A stretch of DNA of 21,009 nucleotides, taken from an uncultured Oscillospiraceae bacterium (GTDB lineage Bacteria; Bacillota; Clostridia; Oscillospirales; Oscillospiraceae). A program made the translations under genes and the position numbers. Below the pieces are notes generated by a model. It searched no databases, was not told the DNA's origin, and saw only the letters and a list, made by a program, of their open reading frames with translations. Positions 6,555 through 13,752 of this stretch are shown here, piece after piece (within the stretch, counting starts at the first letter, position 1; each line of letters begins with the position of its first letter). The DNA lies in contig CAJUSG010000045.1 of NCBI GenBank assembly GCA_910589085.1, forward strand, positions 1-21,009, read 5' to 3'.

Positions 6555-7370
6555 GTGCCTTGGTCAAAGCTGAAAAATATTATTCTGCTCATCCTGGCGG
6601 TTACCAACCTGTGCCTGCTGCTTCTGGTAGGCGGACAGGCCCTCCAGGGCAGCCGCCTGCGCAGCCGGGCCAGGGAGGATGCCATCCAGCTCCTGCGGGA
6701 CCGGGGGGTGCAGGTGGAGGAGGGGATCATCCCCCAGTCCATGGGCCTGAGGCCCCAGATCGCTGAGCGGGACCTGGAGAGTGAGGAGCGGGCCGCCGCC
6801 GCCCTGCTGAGCGGTCCGGTGACCGCCGAGTCCCGGGGCGGTGAGGTATACCGCTATTACAACGAGAAGGGCTCCATCCAGTTTCACAGCGACGGCGCCT
6901 TCTCCGCCCAGCTGAGGGCGGAGGCCTTCCCCCTGGGGACGGAACGGAGGGAGAGCTGTCTGGAGCTGATGAAGAAGATGGGACTGGTGGGCGCCATTCT
7001 GGAGGAGGAGGGGGACGAGCTGGTGTTCCGCCAGACCTGGGAGGGGACCCCTCTCTTCACCCAGCAGGTGACCATGGTAAGCAGCGAGGGCGGTCTGGCG
7101 GCGGTATCCGCCGGCCGGCTGCTGGTGGGCCGCCCCCAGGAGGACCCCACCCGGGATACCATCTCGGTGGCCACCGCCCTGATTGAGCTTGTCAATGGGG
7201 TGAGCGCCCTGGGCGACGTGTGCAACCGGATCGACGCCATTGAGGAGGGCTATGTCACCGCCTCATCCCTGGCCGGCCCCACCGTCCTCACCCCGGTTTG
7301 GCGGGTGACCACCGATACCGGCGCCTACCAGCTGGACGCCGTTACCGGCGGGGTGACGCGGGTGTCCTAA
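6555..7370 (+). CDS. yycI: YycI-like regulator of the WalRK system
   Basis: The 271-residue protein begins with W-S-K-L-K-N-I-I-L-L-I-L-A-V-T-N-L, a single membrane anchor (about residues 6-28) very typical of YycI N-termini. The rest is a secreted domain of two similar alpha/beta parts, ending W-R-V-x-T-D-T-G-x-Y-x-L-D-A-V-T-G, a YycI/PepSY-like closing. It starts with GTG at 6555, with GGAGGG eight bases upstream, and lies 4 bp after the yycH-like gene. It is likely the last gene of the walR operon. Function (modulating WalK together with YycH) is inherited from family and context. Confidence 0.75.
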   Translation: MPWSKLKNIILLILAVTNLCLLLLVGGQALQGSRLRSRAREDAIQLLRDRGVQVEEGIIPQSMGLRPQIAERDLESEERAAAALLSGPVTAESRGGEVYRYYNEKGSIQFHSDGAFSAQLRAEAFPLGTERRESCLELMKKMGLVGAILEEEGDELVFRQTWEGTPLFTQQVTMVSSEGGLAAVSAGRLLVGRPQEDPTRDTISVATALIELVNGVSALGDVCNRIDAIEEGYVTASSLAGPTVLTPVWRVTTDTGAYQLDAVTGGVTRVS

Positions 7371-7395
7371 AGGGGGTCCGAAGGGCATAAATTGT

Positions 7396-7442
7396 GTGAG
7401 GCGGGGCTCTGTCCTTGCCCCGCCTCACGATTCGATTATATT
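7396..7442 (+). terminator. Terminator-like hairpin at the end of the walRK operon
   Basis: A perfect 11-bp stem, GTGAGGCGGGG (7396-7406) with CCCCGCCTCAC (7418-7428), loop 11 bases, followed by an AT-rich tail GATTCGATTATATTTT. The T run is interrupted, so it may be leaky. A possible promoter for the next gene (TTGCCC 7415-7420, 16 bases, TATATT 7437-7442) overlaps it. Confidence 0.55.
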
Positions 7443-7462
7443 TTATCCCCAAGGAGGAGCCC

Positions 7463-8284
7463 ATGTCCAATCAACACAGCCCCGTCGGCATCCTGGATTC
7501 CGGCATTGGGGGCTTCAGTGTAGTCAAACAGGTGCAGAGGCTGCTGCCCGAGGAGACCGTCCTCTATTTCGGCGACGGCGCCCACATCCCATACGGAAAC
7601 CACCCCCAGGAGGCCATTGTGAATATGGCCCGGTACATGTTCCGGTTTATGGAGGAACGGGAAGTAAAGGCTCTGCTGGTGGCCTGCAATACCATTTCCT
7701 GCGTTTTGGACCGGTGCGCGGATGTCGTCTCCTGTCCCGTGTTCAGCGCGGTCCAGGCGGGGGCGGAGGCGGCGGCCCGGCTGGAGGCCGGCAAGGTGGG
7801 GGTGATCTCCACCGTCTTTACCCACAATTCCCGGATCTACCCCCAAAAAATTCAGGAGCGGAGCCCCCGGAAGGTGGTGGTGCTCAGCTGCGGCTGTCCC
7901 GACCTGGCCCGGCTGGTGGAGCACAGCCTGGGCGACCCCGCCGGCATGGCGGAGGTGGAGGAGAACCTTCGCCAGGAGCTGGACCACATGGTGCTGGAGG
8001 ACCGGGTGGAGTGCTGCGTGCTGGGCTGTACCCACTACCCCCTGGTGGCGGACAGCATCCACAGGCTGTACCCCGGCCTGCCCCTGATTGATCCGGCCGA
8101 GGAGATGGCCCGGGCGCTGAAGGAATACTTGCGCCGGGAGGGGCTGGGCAATCCGAGAACGAAGCCCGGCGGGCTCACCGTCCACACCACCGGCAGCGTG
8201 GTTGAGTACGCCCTACGGGCCCGACAGGTGGGTCTGGAGCGGGTGACGGGGGTGGAGTACTACCCGCCAATGGACATTTTATAG
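7463..8284 (+). CDS. murI: Glutamate racemase family protein (MurI-like)
   Basis: The 273-residue protein belongs to the Asp/Glu racemase family; MurI makes D-glutamate for peptidoglycan from L-glutamate. The two catalytic cysteines are present: C75 in A-C-N-T and C189 in L-G-C-T-H-Y-P-L. Asp12 and Ser13 of I-L-D-S-G-I-G-G are also present. Several normally conserved spots differ: G-D-G-A-H-I-P-Y-G instead of G-D-x-A-R-x-P-Y-G, C-N-T-I-S-C instead of C-N-T-A-[ST]-A, and P-V-F-S-A-V-Q-A-G instead of P-V-x-G-V-I-x-P-G. It could therefore be a paralogue with altered substrate or regulation. ATG 7463 has AAGGAGG five to six bases upstream; the open frame further upstream runs through a hairpin. 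It stands alone between the walRK operon and a minus-strand VOC gene. Confidence 0.8.
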   Translation: MSNQHSPVGILDSGIGGFSVVKQVQRLLPEETVLYFGDGAHIPYGNHPQEAIVNMARYMFRFMEEREVKALLVACNTISCVLDRCADVVSCPVFSAVQAGAEAAARLEAGKVGVISTVFTHNSRIYPQKIQERSPRKVVVLSCGCPDLARLVEHSLGDPAGMAEVEENLRQELDHMVLEDRVECCVLGCTHYPLVADSIHRLYPGLPLIDPAEEMARALKEYLRREGLGNPRTKPGGLTVHTTGSVVEYALRARQVGLERVTGVEYYPPMDIL

Positions 8285-8312
8285 GGCGGCCTCCCAAGAG
8301 AACATTTGTCAA

Positions 8313-8343
8313 GGGGGATTTCACCAAAAAGATGAAATCCCCC
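8313..8343. terminator. Hairpin between convergent murI and VOC genes
   Basis: A perfect 11-bp stem, GGGGGATTTCA (8313-8323) with TGAAATCCCCC (8333-8343), loop CCAAAAAGA. Neither strand has a proper T run after it, so it may act only as an mRNA 3'-end stabiliser or weak bidirectional terminator. Confidence 0.4.
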
Positions 8344-8356
8344 GATAAACCGGAAT

Positions 8357-8767
8357 TCATGAATCCTTCTCTTCGTATGGCTTATTCCATGAGCCTATCT
8401 CAATCAAGTTACCTTCCGGATCAGCAATGTAGCAGGTTCGCTGTCCCCACGGCTCCGTTGTGGGCTCTAACACTGGTGTGGCACCATTTTCCACTGTGCG
8501 TCTAAATGAGGCATCAACCTCTTCAAAGGTATCAACATAAAGCGCAATTTCAAAATGGCCATTTAATCCTTTGATATAATCATACTGATGATTTGTCATT
8601 TTCTCAAAGTCTTTCCGCCCATATAGCAGAAACAAGGTTCCATCTTTTACGAGATATACATTTCCTGTATCTTCCGCTTCCTTAATCTCAAACCCGAGCA
8701 CATCCCTGTAAAAGCGAATCATCCCTACCATATCATTGACCAATAACCCTAACCCGTCTAACTTCAT
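8357..8767 (-). CDS. VOC (glyoxalase/bleomycin-resistance) superfamily protein
   Basis: The 136-residue protein shows the two beta-alpha-beta-beta-beta units of the vicinal-oxygen-chelate fold. Unit one opens with L-G-L-L-V-N-D-M-x-x-M-x-x-F-Y-R-D-V-L-G-F. Unit two contains E-I-A-L-Y-V-D-T-F-E-E-V and the closing D-P-E-G-N-L-I-E-I-G. The second-half His (G-H-F-E) and Glu (L-I-E-I) could bind metal, but the usual first-strand His is absent. The substrate is unknown; members range from glyoxalase to drug-binding proteins. ATG 8767 has GGAGG seven bases upstream and a promoter 46 bp before that. The same frame is open to 8995, but that lies upstream of the promoter. The gene is clearly AT-richer than the genes on both sides, suggesting acquisition. 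Confidence 0.85.
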   Translation of the reverse strand: MKLDGLGLLVNDMVGMIRFYRDVLGFEIKEAEDTGNVYLVKDGTLFLLYGRKDFEKMTNHQYDYIKGLNGHFEIALYVDTFEEVDASFRRTVENGATPVLEPTTEPWGQRTCYIADPEGNLIEIGSWNKPYEEKDS

Positions 8768-8812
8768 ATCATTACCTCCATAAACTCCGATCTGTCGAAT
8801 TGACACAAGCAG

Positions 8813-8841
8813 AGTATAGCACCGATGTGGAAGATATTCAA
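8813..8841 (-). promoter_or_regulatory. Sigma-A promoter for the VOC gene
   Basis: On the minus strand, TTGAAT (8836-8841) and TATACT (8813-8818) are separated by exactly 17 bases. The start would be near 8806, about 39 bases before the start codon. This fixes the gene start at 8767 rather than further upstream. Confidence 0.65.
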
Positions 8842-9260
8842 TCCTTGTTTTGGACGCTGATAGTAGTGGCAAGCAATGCACCGGTATATACCCGGTGCAG
8901 CTTGTTGGTGGCCGATGGCCCCCAAGCCCCCAGTGCATCGGTGAAGCTCCGCCCGATGCACAAGCCGCCGGTGGCGTCTGCTGGCCTGTGTCCATACTGG
9001 GCAGGGAAGGAGCGTCCAGCGGGAGCCGCCCCCGGAGGGCGCACGGCTGCCGTCAGGCAGTACCACCATCGCGCCCAAGCCGGTGATGGGTAAGTGCGCT
9101 CTTAGCAGAGGACCAACAAAGAGAACGGAGCGCCCAGGCCATCCCCGGACGCTCCTGCTTCGGTTCCCTCCTGCTGGTCGATCACCGCCCCTCAAGCCCG
9201 TGTCATTCTGCCACAAATGAACCGCAGTCAATGTAATGTAGTGGTCTGGTGAAACCACCC
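8842..9260. other. GC-rich, hairpin-rich stretch without a convincing gene
   Basis: Open frames exist on both strands but have no ribosome sites and unnatural composition. Structure is strong instead. Stem 1 is a 13-bp stem with a two-base bulge (8870-8884 with 8892-8904, loop TATATAC). Stem 2 is a perfect 9-bp stem (8933-8941 with 8953-8961, loop 11). A further 9-bp complement joins 9009-9017 with 9147-9155, and a small stem CTGCC/GGCAG lies near 9047-9060. It matches none of the RNA families I can recall (RNase P, tmRNA, SRP, 6S, common riboswitches). It may be a non-coding RNA or the decayed remains of a mobile element that came with the VOC gene. Confidence 0.4.
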
Positions 9261-9301
9261 TTTATACAATACATCTCACAAAAGAGAAACGAGGAACTTC
9301 C

Positions 9302-10417
9302 ATGTCAGAATATCAATTTACCATCCCCACCCTCTTCGGTCTGGAGGGGGTCTGTGCCGACGAGGCGCGCCGTCTGGGCCTGCCGGAGGTGAGGGCGGAG
9401 AATGGCCGGGTGCAGTGTACCGGGTCGGAGGCCGACCTGTCCCGGCTGAATCTGAACATCCGCACCGGGGAGCGGGTGCTGCTCACCCTGGGGACCTTCC
9501 CCGCCCGGGACTTCGATGCCCTCTTTGAGGGGACAAAGGCCCTGCCCTGGGAGGCGTTTATCCCCAGGGAGGGCCGGTTTCCGGTAAAGGGCCACTGCCT
9601 CAGCTCCGCCCTCCACTCGGTGCCTGCCTGCCAGTCCATTGTGAAGAAGGCGATTGCCGCCCGGCTGGGCGGCAGGTATGGCCTGAATACCCTCCCGGAG
9701 ACGGGGGCGCTGTATCAGGTGCAGTTTGCCATCATGGGGGACGAGGCCGCCCTGTTTCTGGACACCTCCGGCCCCGGCCTCCACAAGCGGGGCTACCGGG
9801 CCCAGGGGGTGGCCGCCCCCCTGCGGGAGACCCTGGCAGCCGGACTGGTGATCCTGTCCCGGTACAAGGGCCGGGACCCCCTGTGCGACCCCTTCTGCGG
9901 GTCGGGCACCATCCCCATCGAGGCGGCGCTCATCGCCAAAAACCGGGCCCCCGGCCTGAACCGGTCCTTCTCCGCCCAGAAGTGGTCCTGGCTGGACAGA
10001 GAGCTGTGGCTGTCCGCCGCCGATGAGGCTATGGATCATGAGTTTGACGGCTCTTACGAAATCTGGGGCGGGGACGTCGACCCGGAGGCTGTGGCCCTGG
10101 CCCGGCACAACGCCCAGCTGGCCGAGGTGGAGGATATTGTCCGCTTTGACGTGGACGACGCCACCCGCTTCCACTGGGGCGGGCTGCACGGCCGGGTGGT
10201 GACCAACCCGCCCTACGGCGAGCGGGTGATGGAGCGCAGAGAGGCCGAGGAGCTGTACCGGGCCTTCGGCAAGGCCTGGGACAAGCTCCCCGAGGGCTGG
10301 AAGCTCTACCTGCTGTCCTCTCACACGGAATTTGAGCGCACCTTCGGCAAGCGGGCGGACAAGAAGCGCAAGCTGTACAACGGTATGCTGAAGTGTGATT
10401 TGTTCATGTATCTGTGA
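9302..10417 (+). CDS. RlmL/YpsC-type rRNA (guanine-N2) methyltransferase
   Basis: The 371-residue protein has an N-terminal THUMP RNA-binding domain (about residues 45-155, after a short ferredoxin-like start) and a C-terminal Rossmann methyltransferase domain. The SAM-binding motif D196-P-F-C-G-S-G-T-I-P-I-E-A and the catalytic N302-P-P-Y-G-E-R are both intact. This is the UPF0020 family, which methylates guanine N2 in 23S rRNA; YpsC is the Bacillus relative. It is about half the length of the fused E. coli RlmKL, as expected for Firmicutes. ATG 9302 has GAGGAA about seven bases upstream. A TACAAT -10-like box is at 9265-9270 but I see no -35. The lipid kinase gene follows after 10 bp, so they are likely co-transcribed. 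Confidence 0.88.
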   Translation: MSEYQFTIPTLFGLEGVCADEARRLGLPEVRAENGRVQCTGSEADLSRLNLNIRTGERVLLTLGTFPARDFDALFEGTKALPWEAFIPREGRFPVKGHCLSSALHSVPACQSIVKKAIAARLGGRYGLNTLPETGALYQVQFAIMGDEAALFLDTSGPGLHKRGYRAQGVAAPLRETLAAGLVILSRYKGRDPLCDPFCGSGTIPIEAALIAKNRAPGLNRSFSAQKWSWLDRELWLSAADEAMDHEFDGSYEIWGGDVDPEAVALARHNAQLAEVEDIVRFDVDDATRFHWGGLHGRVVTNPPYGERVMERREAEELYRAFGKAWDKLPEGWKLYLLSSHTEFERTFGKRADKKRKLYNGMLKCDLFMYL

Positions 10418-10427
10418 GGTGCCCGCT

Positions 10428-11366
10428 ATGCGCCATCTGTTCATCATCAACCCCGCCGCGGGAAAGCGGGAGACCACCCCTCAGCTGGAGGCCCTGCTGG
10501 AGAAGCTGTCCTTTCCCCACGAGGTGGCGTACACCCGGGGGGAGGGGGATGCCAGAAGGCTGACCGAGGAGGCGGTGGAGCGGGGAGAACCTGTGCGCAT
10601 CTACGCCTGCGGCGGCGACGGCACCCTGAACGAGGTGGTCAACGGCGCGGCGGGCTGCGGACACGCGGCGGTTACCAATGTCCCCAAGGGGACGGGGAAC
10701 GACTTTTTGAAGATTTTCGGGCCCGACTGCCGCAGGCTGTTCTACGACCTGGAGGCCCTGGCCGTGGGCCCCCAGACCCCCTTTGATCTCATCGACTGCA
10801 ACGGCCACCTGGGCATCGATGTGGTGTGCGCCGGGGTGGACGCCCGGATTGCCGCCGACGTCCACCGGTATAAGGACTGGTGGTTTGTCTCCGGGATCGG
10901 AGCCTACGTTCTGGCCCTGATTGAGAATATTTTTTTCAAGGGGATCGCCCGGCCCATCTCGGCGCGGATGGGGGAGCTGCGGTGGGAGGACAGGCCGGCC
11001 TCCCTGCTGTGCGTGTGCAATGGCCGGCACTACGGCGGGGGCTTTATGCCCGTGGGGGAGGCCATGCCGGACGACGGGGTGCTGGACATGCTTTTGGTGA
11101 AACAGGTGGGGCTGTTCACCTTTCTGCGGCTGGTGGGGCAGTACGCCAAGGGGCGGTATAAGCGATACCCGGAGCTGATTCTGGACTACCACGGCCAGAA
11201 GGCCGCCTTCTGGGCGGAGGAGCCCATCACCGTGGTGGTGGATGGGGAGGTCATGCGGGATACCGCCTTTACCGTCCGGCTGTCGGAGAAAAAGGTAAAT
11301 TTCTTCTACCCCGCCGGGGCTAGCTGGTCAGTGCCGACAGGAGTTCTTGACTCGGATAATTTCTGA
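10428..11366 (+). CDS. Diacylglycerol/lipid kinase (YegS/DgkB-like)
   Basis: The 312-residue protein is a DAGK-catalytic family lipid kinase. It opens with L-F-I-I-N-P-A-A-G-K, has the nucleotide-binding G-G-D-G-T-L-N-E-V-V-N-G near residues 62-73, and P-K-G-T-G-N-D-F next. The C-terminal domain has the P-D-D-G-x-L-D segment typical of the family. It phosphorylates a lipid such as diacylglycerol, recycling it to phosphatidic acid at the membrane. DgkB of Bacillus serves the turnover of lipid from teichoic acid synthesis, but the exact substrate cannot be told here. ATG 10428 has GAGGT eight bases upstream. It follows the methyltransferase by 10 bp and is the end of that unit, with a probable terminator near 11452. 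Confidence 0.85.
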   Translation: MRHLFIINPAAGKRETTPQLEALLEKLSFPHEVAYTRGEGDARRLTEEAVERGEPVRIYACGGDGTLNEVVNGAAGCGHAAVTNVPKGTGNDFLKIFGPDCRRLFYDLEALAVGPQTPFDLIDCNGHLGIDVVCAGVDARIAADVHRYKDWWFVSGIGAYVLALIENIFFKGIARPISARMGELRWEDRPASLLCVCNGRHYGGGFMPVGEAMPDDGVLDMLLVKQVGLFTFLRLVGQYAKGRYKRYPELILDYHGQKAAFWAEEPITVVVDGEVMRDTAFTVRLSEKKVNFFYPAGASWSVPTGVLDSDNF

Positions 11367-11404
11367 GACAATGGAGCGGGACAAAATCAAAACCGCCCTT
11401 TAAT

Positions 11405-11430
11405 TTAGCACTCCGCCTGTCTGTTTGTGA
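11405..11430 (+). promoter_or_regulatory. Degenerate CIRCE-like half site
   Basis: TTAGCACTC, the exact left arm of CIRCE, is at 11405-11413. Nine bases later the expected right arm is only partly kept (GTTTGTGAA, five of nine matches). It lies 116 bp upstream of the main CIRCE and ahead of the groES promoter. Confidence 0.35.
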
Positions 11431-11451
11431 ACGAAATGTAAATCCTTTCAA

Positions 11452-11491
11452 ATTGACCCCTGATTTTTTGAAATTGGGGGTTGATTTTTTT
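11452..11491 (+). terminator. Possible terminator of the lipid-kinase unit
   Basis: A 9-pair stem with two G-U pairs (11452-11460 with 11477-11485, four G-C pairs at the loop side) is followed by a T run to 11491. The T run overlaps the spacer of the groES promoter, and the stem end overlaps its -35. Confidence 0.4.
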
Positions 11492-11509
11492 GCTGGAAGC
11501 GGTTATTAT
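11481..11509 (+). promoter_or_regulatory. Sigma-A promoter of groESL
   Basis: TTGATT (11481-11486), 17-base spacer, TATTAT (11504-11509). The predicted start near 11516 falls just before the CIRCE operator, the standard arrangement for HrcA repression. Confidence 0.7.
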
Positions 11510-11520
11510 CTTAACTGTAC

Positions 11521-11547
11521 TTAGCACTCGATAGATTTAAGTGCTAA
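11521..11547 (+). promoter_or_regulatory. CIRCE operator (HrcA site)
   Basis: TTAGCACTC, nine bases, AAGTGCTAA. Against the consensus TTAGCACTC-N9-GAGTGCTAA there is one mismatch, at the first base of the right arm. HrcA binds this element and represses chaperonin genes in the absence of heat stress. No hrcA gene is in the window. Confidence 0.95.
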
Positions 11548-11597
11548 ATCACAACTTGTTGATCCTAAAAATTAAGTCATATAAGGAGGAAACCATT

Positions 11598-11882
11598 ATG
11601 AAACTCAAACCCCTGGCTGACCGCGTCATCGTGAAACTGGTGGAGGCCGAGGAGACCACCAAGGGCGGCATCATCCTCACCGGCGCCGCCAAGGAGAAGC
11701 CCGAGGTGGCCGAAGTCATCGCCGTCGGCCCCGGCGGCACGGTGGACGGCAAGGAGGTCGTCATGACCGTGAAGGTGGGCGACAAGGTCATCACCAGCAA
11801 GTACTCCGGCACCCAGGTCAAGCTGGACGGCGAGGAGGTCACCATCGTCCGCCAGAACGATATCCTGGCCGTTGTGGAGTAA
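11598..11882 (+). CDS. groES: Co-chaperonin GroES
   Basis: The 94-residue protein has the usual GroES length. It shows the N-terminal L-K-P-L-A-D-R-V-I-V, the mobile loop E-T-T-K-G-G-I-I-L that docks onto GroEL, and the closing Y-S-G-T-x-V-K-L-D-G-E-E near the C-terminus. It forms the heptameric lid of the GroEL folding chamber in the cytoplasm. ATG 11598 has AAGGAGG eight bases upstream. It is first in a two-gene operon under the CIRCE promoter, with groEL 157 bp downstream, a longer gap than usual because a palindromic repeat lies in it. Confidence 0.97.
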   Translation: MKLKPLADRVIVKLVEAEETTKGGIILTGAAKEKPEVAEVIAVGPGGTVDGKEVVMTVKVGDKVITSKYSGTQVKLDGEEVTIVRQNDILAVVE

Positions 11883-11891
11883 ATCCGGCAG

Positions 11892-11910
11892 GGGCGGCCT
11901 GTGGCCGCCC
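11892..11910. repeat. Perfect 8-bp hairpin after groES
   Basis: GGGCGGCC-TGT-GGCCGCCC, a very stable stem 10 bases after the groES stop. There is no T run, so it is not a normal terminator; it may shield the groES message or pause polymerase. Confidence 0.55.
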
Positions 11911-11930
11911 GGCAATCCCCGGAGAATTGT

Positions 11931-12003
11931 GTAGGGCGCGACCACTGGGCGCGCCGGCAAATTGGCGGTTAACACACGGCGGGCCGAGGTCGTCCCGCCC
12001 TAC
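11931..12003. repeat. REP-like palindromic repeat between groES and groEL
   Basis: The ends GTAGGGCG-C-GAC and GTC-G-TC-CCGCCCTAC mirror each other (11931-11945 facing about 11988-12003). An inner pair GGCGCGCCG/CGGCGGGCC matches eight of nine. The result is a 73-bp imperfect palindrome in the gap of an operon. Similar GTAGGG-bounded repeats are scattered through Oscillospiraceae genomes (recalled, not searched). Confidence 0.6.
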
Positions 12004-12039
12004 GCCAAACTTGAAATGAAATTTTGGAGGTAATGCTTT

Positions 12040-13665
12040 ATGGCTAAAATCATTTGCTACGGCGAGGAGGCCCGCAAGGCGCTGGAGAAGGGCGTCAACC
12101 AGCTGGCCGACACCGTGAAGATCACCCTGGGCCCCAAGGGCCGCAACGTGGTGCTGGACAAGAAGTTCGGCGCTCCCCTCATCACCAACGACGGCGTGAC
12201 CATCGCCAAGGAGATCGAGCTGGAGGACCCCTTTGAGAACATGGGCGCCCAGCTGGTGAAGGAGGTCTCCACCAAGACCAACGACGTGGCCGGCGACGGC
12301 ACCACCACCGCCACCCTGCTGGCCCAGGCCATCATCCGGGAGGGCCTGAAGAACCTGGCCGCCGGGGCCAACCCCATGGTCATGAAGAAGGGCATCGCCA
12401 AGGCCGCCGCCGCCGCCATTGACGCTATGAAGGCCAACAGCCAGAAGGTCAACGGCTCTGACGATATCGCCCGGGTAGGCACCGTCTCCTCCGGCGACGA
12501 GACCATCGGCAAGCTGATCGCCGAGGCCATGGAGAAGGTGGGACACGACGGAGTCATCACCATTGAGGAGTCCAAGACCGCCGAGACCTCCTCCGAGGTT
12601 GTGGAGGGTATGCAGTTCGACCGGGGCTATATCACCCCCTATATGGTCACCGACACCGAGAAGATGGTGGCCGAGATGGACGATGCCCTGATTCTGATTA
12701 CCGACAAGAAGATCTCCAACATCCAGGAGCTGCTGCCCATTCTGGAGCAGGTGGTTCAGTCCGGCAAGAAGCTGCTGATTATTGCTGAGGACGTGGAGGG
12801 CGACGCCCTGTCCACCCTGATTGTCAACCGCCTGCGCGGCACTCTGAACGTGGTCTGTGTCAAGGCCCCCGGCTTCGGCGACCGCCGCAAGGAGATGCTC
12901 CAGGATATCGCCATCCTCACCGGCGGCCAGGTCATCTCCGCCGACGTGGGCCTGGAGCTGAAGGAGGCCCAGATGGATATGCTGGGTTCCGCCCGCCAGG
13001 TGAAGATCACCAAGGAGAACACCACCATCGTCAACGGTGCCGGCTCCTCCGAGGAGATCAAGGCCCGCATCGGCCAGATCAAGAGCCAGATCGAGGTCAC
13101 CACCTCCGATTATGACAAGGAGAAGCTCCAGGAGCGGCTGGCCAAGCTGGCCGGCGGCGTGGCCGTCATCAAGGTGGGCGCCGCCACCGAGGTGGAGATG
13201 AAGGAGAAGAAGCTGCGCATCGAGGACGCCCTGAACGCCACCCGCGCCGCCGTGGAAGAGGGCATTGTGGCCGGCGGCGGCACCGCCTACCTCAACGCCA
13301 TCCCCGCCGTGGAGAAGCTGCTGGCCGAGGCCGAGGGCGACGAGAAGACCGGCGTGCAGATTGTGGCCCGGGCCCTCACCGCTCCCGTGAAGCAGATTGC
13401 CGCCAACGCCGGTATTGACGGCGCTGTGGTGCTGGCCAAGATTCAGGAGTCCGGCAAGGTGGGCTACGGCTTCGATGCCTACAAGGAGACCTACTGCGAC
13501 ATGATCCCCGCCGGTATCGTGGACCCCACAAAGGTGACCCGTTCCGCCCTGGAGAACGCCGCCTCCATCGCCTCCGTCCTGCTGACCACCGAGTCCCTGG
13601 TGGCTGATAAGCCCCAGCCCCCCGCGCCTCCCGCCGCCCCCGCCCCCGATATGGGCATGTATTAA
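12040..13665 (+). CDS. groEL: Chaperonin GroEL
   Basis: The 541-residue protein is a full-length GroEL. Seen: the N-terminal T-L-G-P-K-G-R-N-V-V-L (with T-N-D-G-V-T-I-A-K after it), the ATP-binding G-D-G-T-T-T-A-T near residues 86-93, and V-E-E-G-I-V-A-G-G-G-T-A-Y-L near 400. It forms the double-ring folding chamber with GroES. The tail is P-rich and A-rich and ends D-M-G-M-Y, in place of the longer Gly-Gly-Met repeat of the E. coli protein. The Shine-Dalgarno TTTGGAGG lies about 10 bases before ATG 12040. A strong terminator follows 14 bp after the stop. Confidence 0.98.
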   Translation: MAKIICYGEEARKALEKGVNQLADTVKITLGPKGRNVVLDKKFGAPLITNDGVTIAKEIELEDPFENMGAQLVKEVSTKTNDVAGDGTTTATLLAQAIIREGLKNLAAGANPMVMKKGIAKAAAAAIDAMKANSQKVNGSDDIARVGTVSSGDETIGKLIAEAMEKVGHDGVITIEESKTAETSSEVVEGMQFDRGYITPYMVTDTEKMVAEMDDALILITDKKISNIQELLPILEQVVQSGKKLLIIAEDVEGDALSTLIVNRLRGTLNVVCVKAPGFGDRRKEMLQDIAILTGGQVISADVGLELKEAQMDMLGSARQVKITKENTTIVNGAGSSEEIKARIGQIKSQIEVTTSDYDKEKLQERLAKLAGGVAVIKVGAATEVEMKEKKLRIEDALNATRAAVEEGIVAGGGTAYLNAIPAVEKLLAEAEGDEKTGVQIVARALTAPVKQIAANAGIDGAVVLAKIQESGKVGYGFDAYKETYCDMIPAGIVDPTKVTRSALENAASIASVLLTTESLVADKPQPPAPPAAPAPDMGMY

Positions 13666-13678
13666 GACAGGACTGTTG

Positions 13679-13708
13679 AAAGCCCGGAGCGTAAGCTCCG
13701 GGCTTTTT
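13679..13708 (+). terminator. Intrinsic terminator of groESL
   Basis: GCCCGGAGC-GTAA-GCTCCGGGC, a perfect 9-bp stem (13682-13703) flanked by AAA on the left and TTTTT on the right. A classic strong terminator. Confidence 0.92.
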
Positions 13709-13713
13709 ATCTG

Positions 13714-13742
13714 TTGACTTTTATCGTTGCCTCTGGTATAAT
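13714..13742 (+). promoter_or_regulatory. Strong sigma-A promoter for the riboswitch-MATE transcript
   Basis: TTGACT (13714-13719), 17-base spacer, TATAAT (13737-13742). The start is predicted near 13749, leaving a leader of about 108 bases before the MATE start codon. Confidence 0.85.
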
Positions 13743-13752
13743 CGTCAAAAAT

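Noticed and set aside
8768..8995. N-terminal extension of the VOC protein up to 8995
   Set aside because: The promoter at 8813-8841 lies inside it, and the ribosome site and fold start both fit 8767.
8838..9044. Minus-strand 68-residue frame in the gap before the methyltransferase
   Set aside because: No ribosome site or promoter seen and Arg/Pro/Gly-rich composition; kept only as a remark in the structured-island finding.
8842..9260. Group II intron or known housekeeping RNA
   Set aside because: I could find no domain V-like hairpin, reverse transcriptase frame, or signature of RNase P, tmRNA, SRP or 6S RNA.
9305..10477. Long minus-strand open frame opposite the RNA methyltransferase
   Set aside because: Covers the complete complement of a clear gene and has shadow composition.
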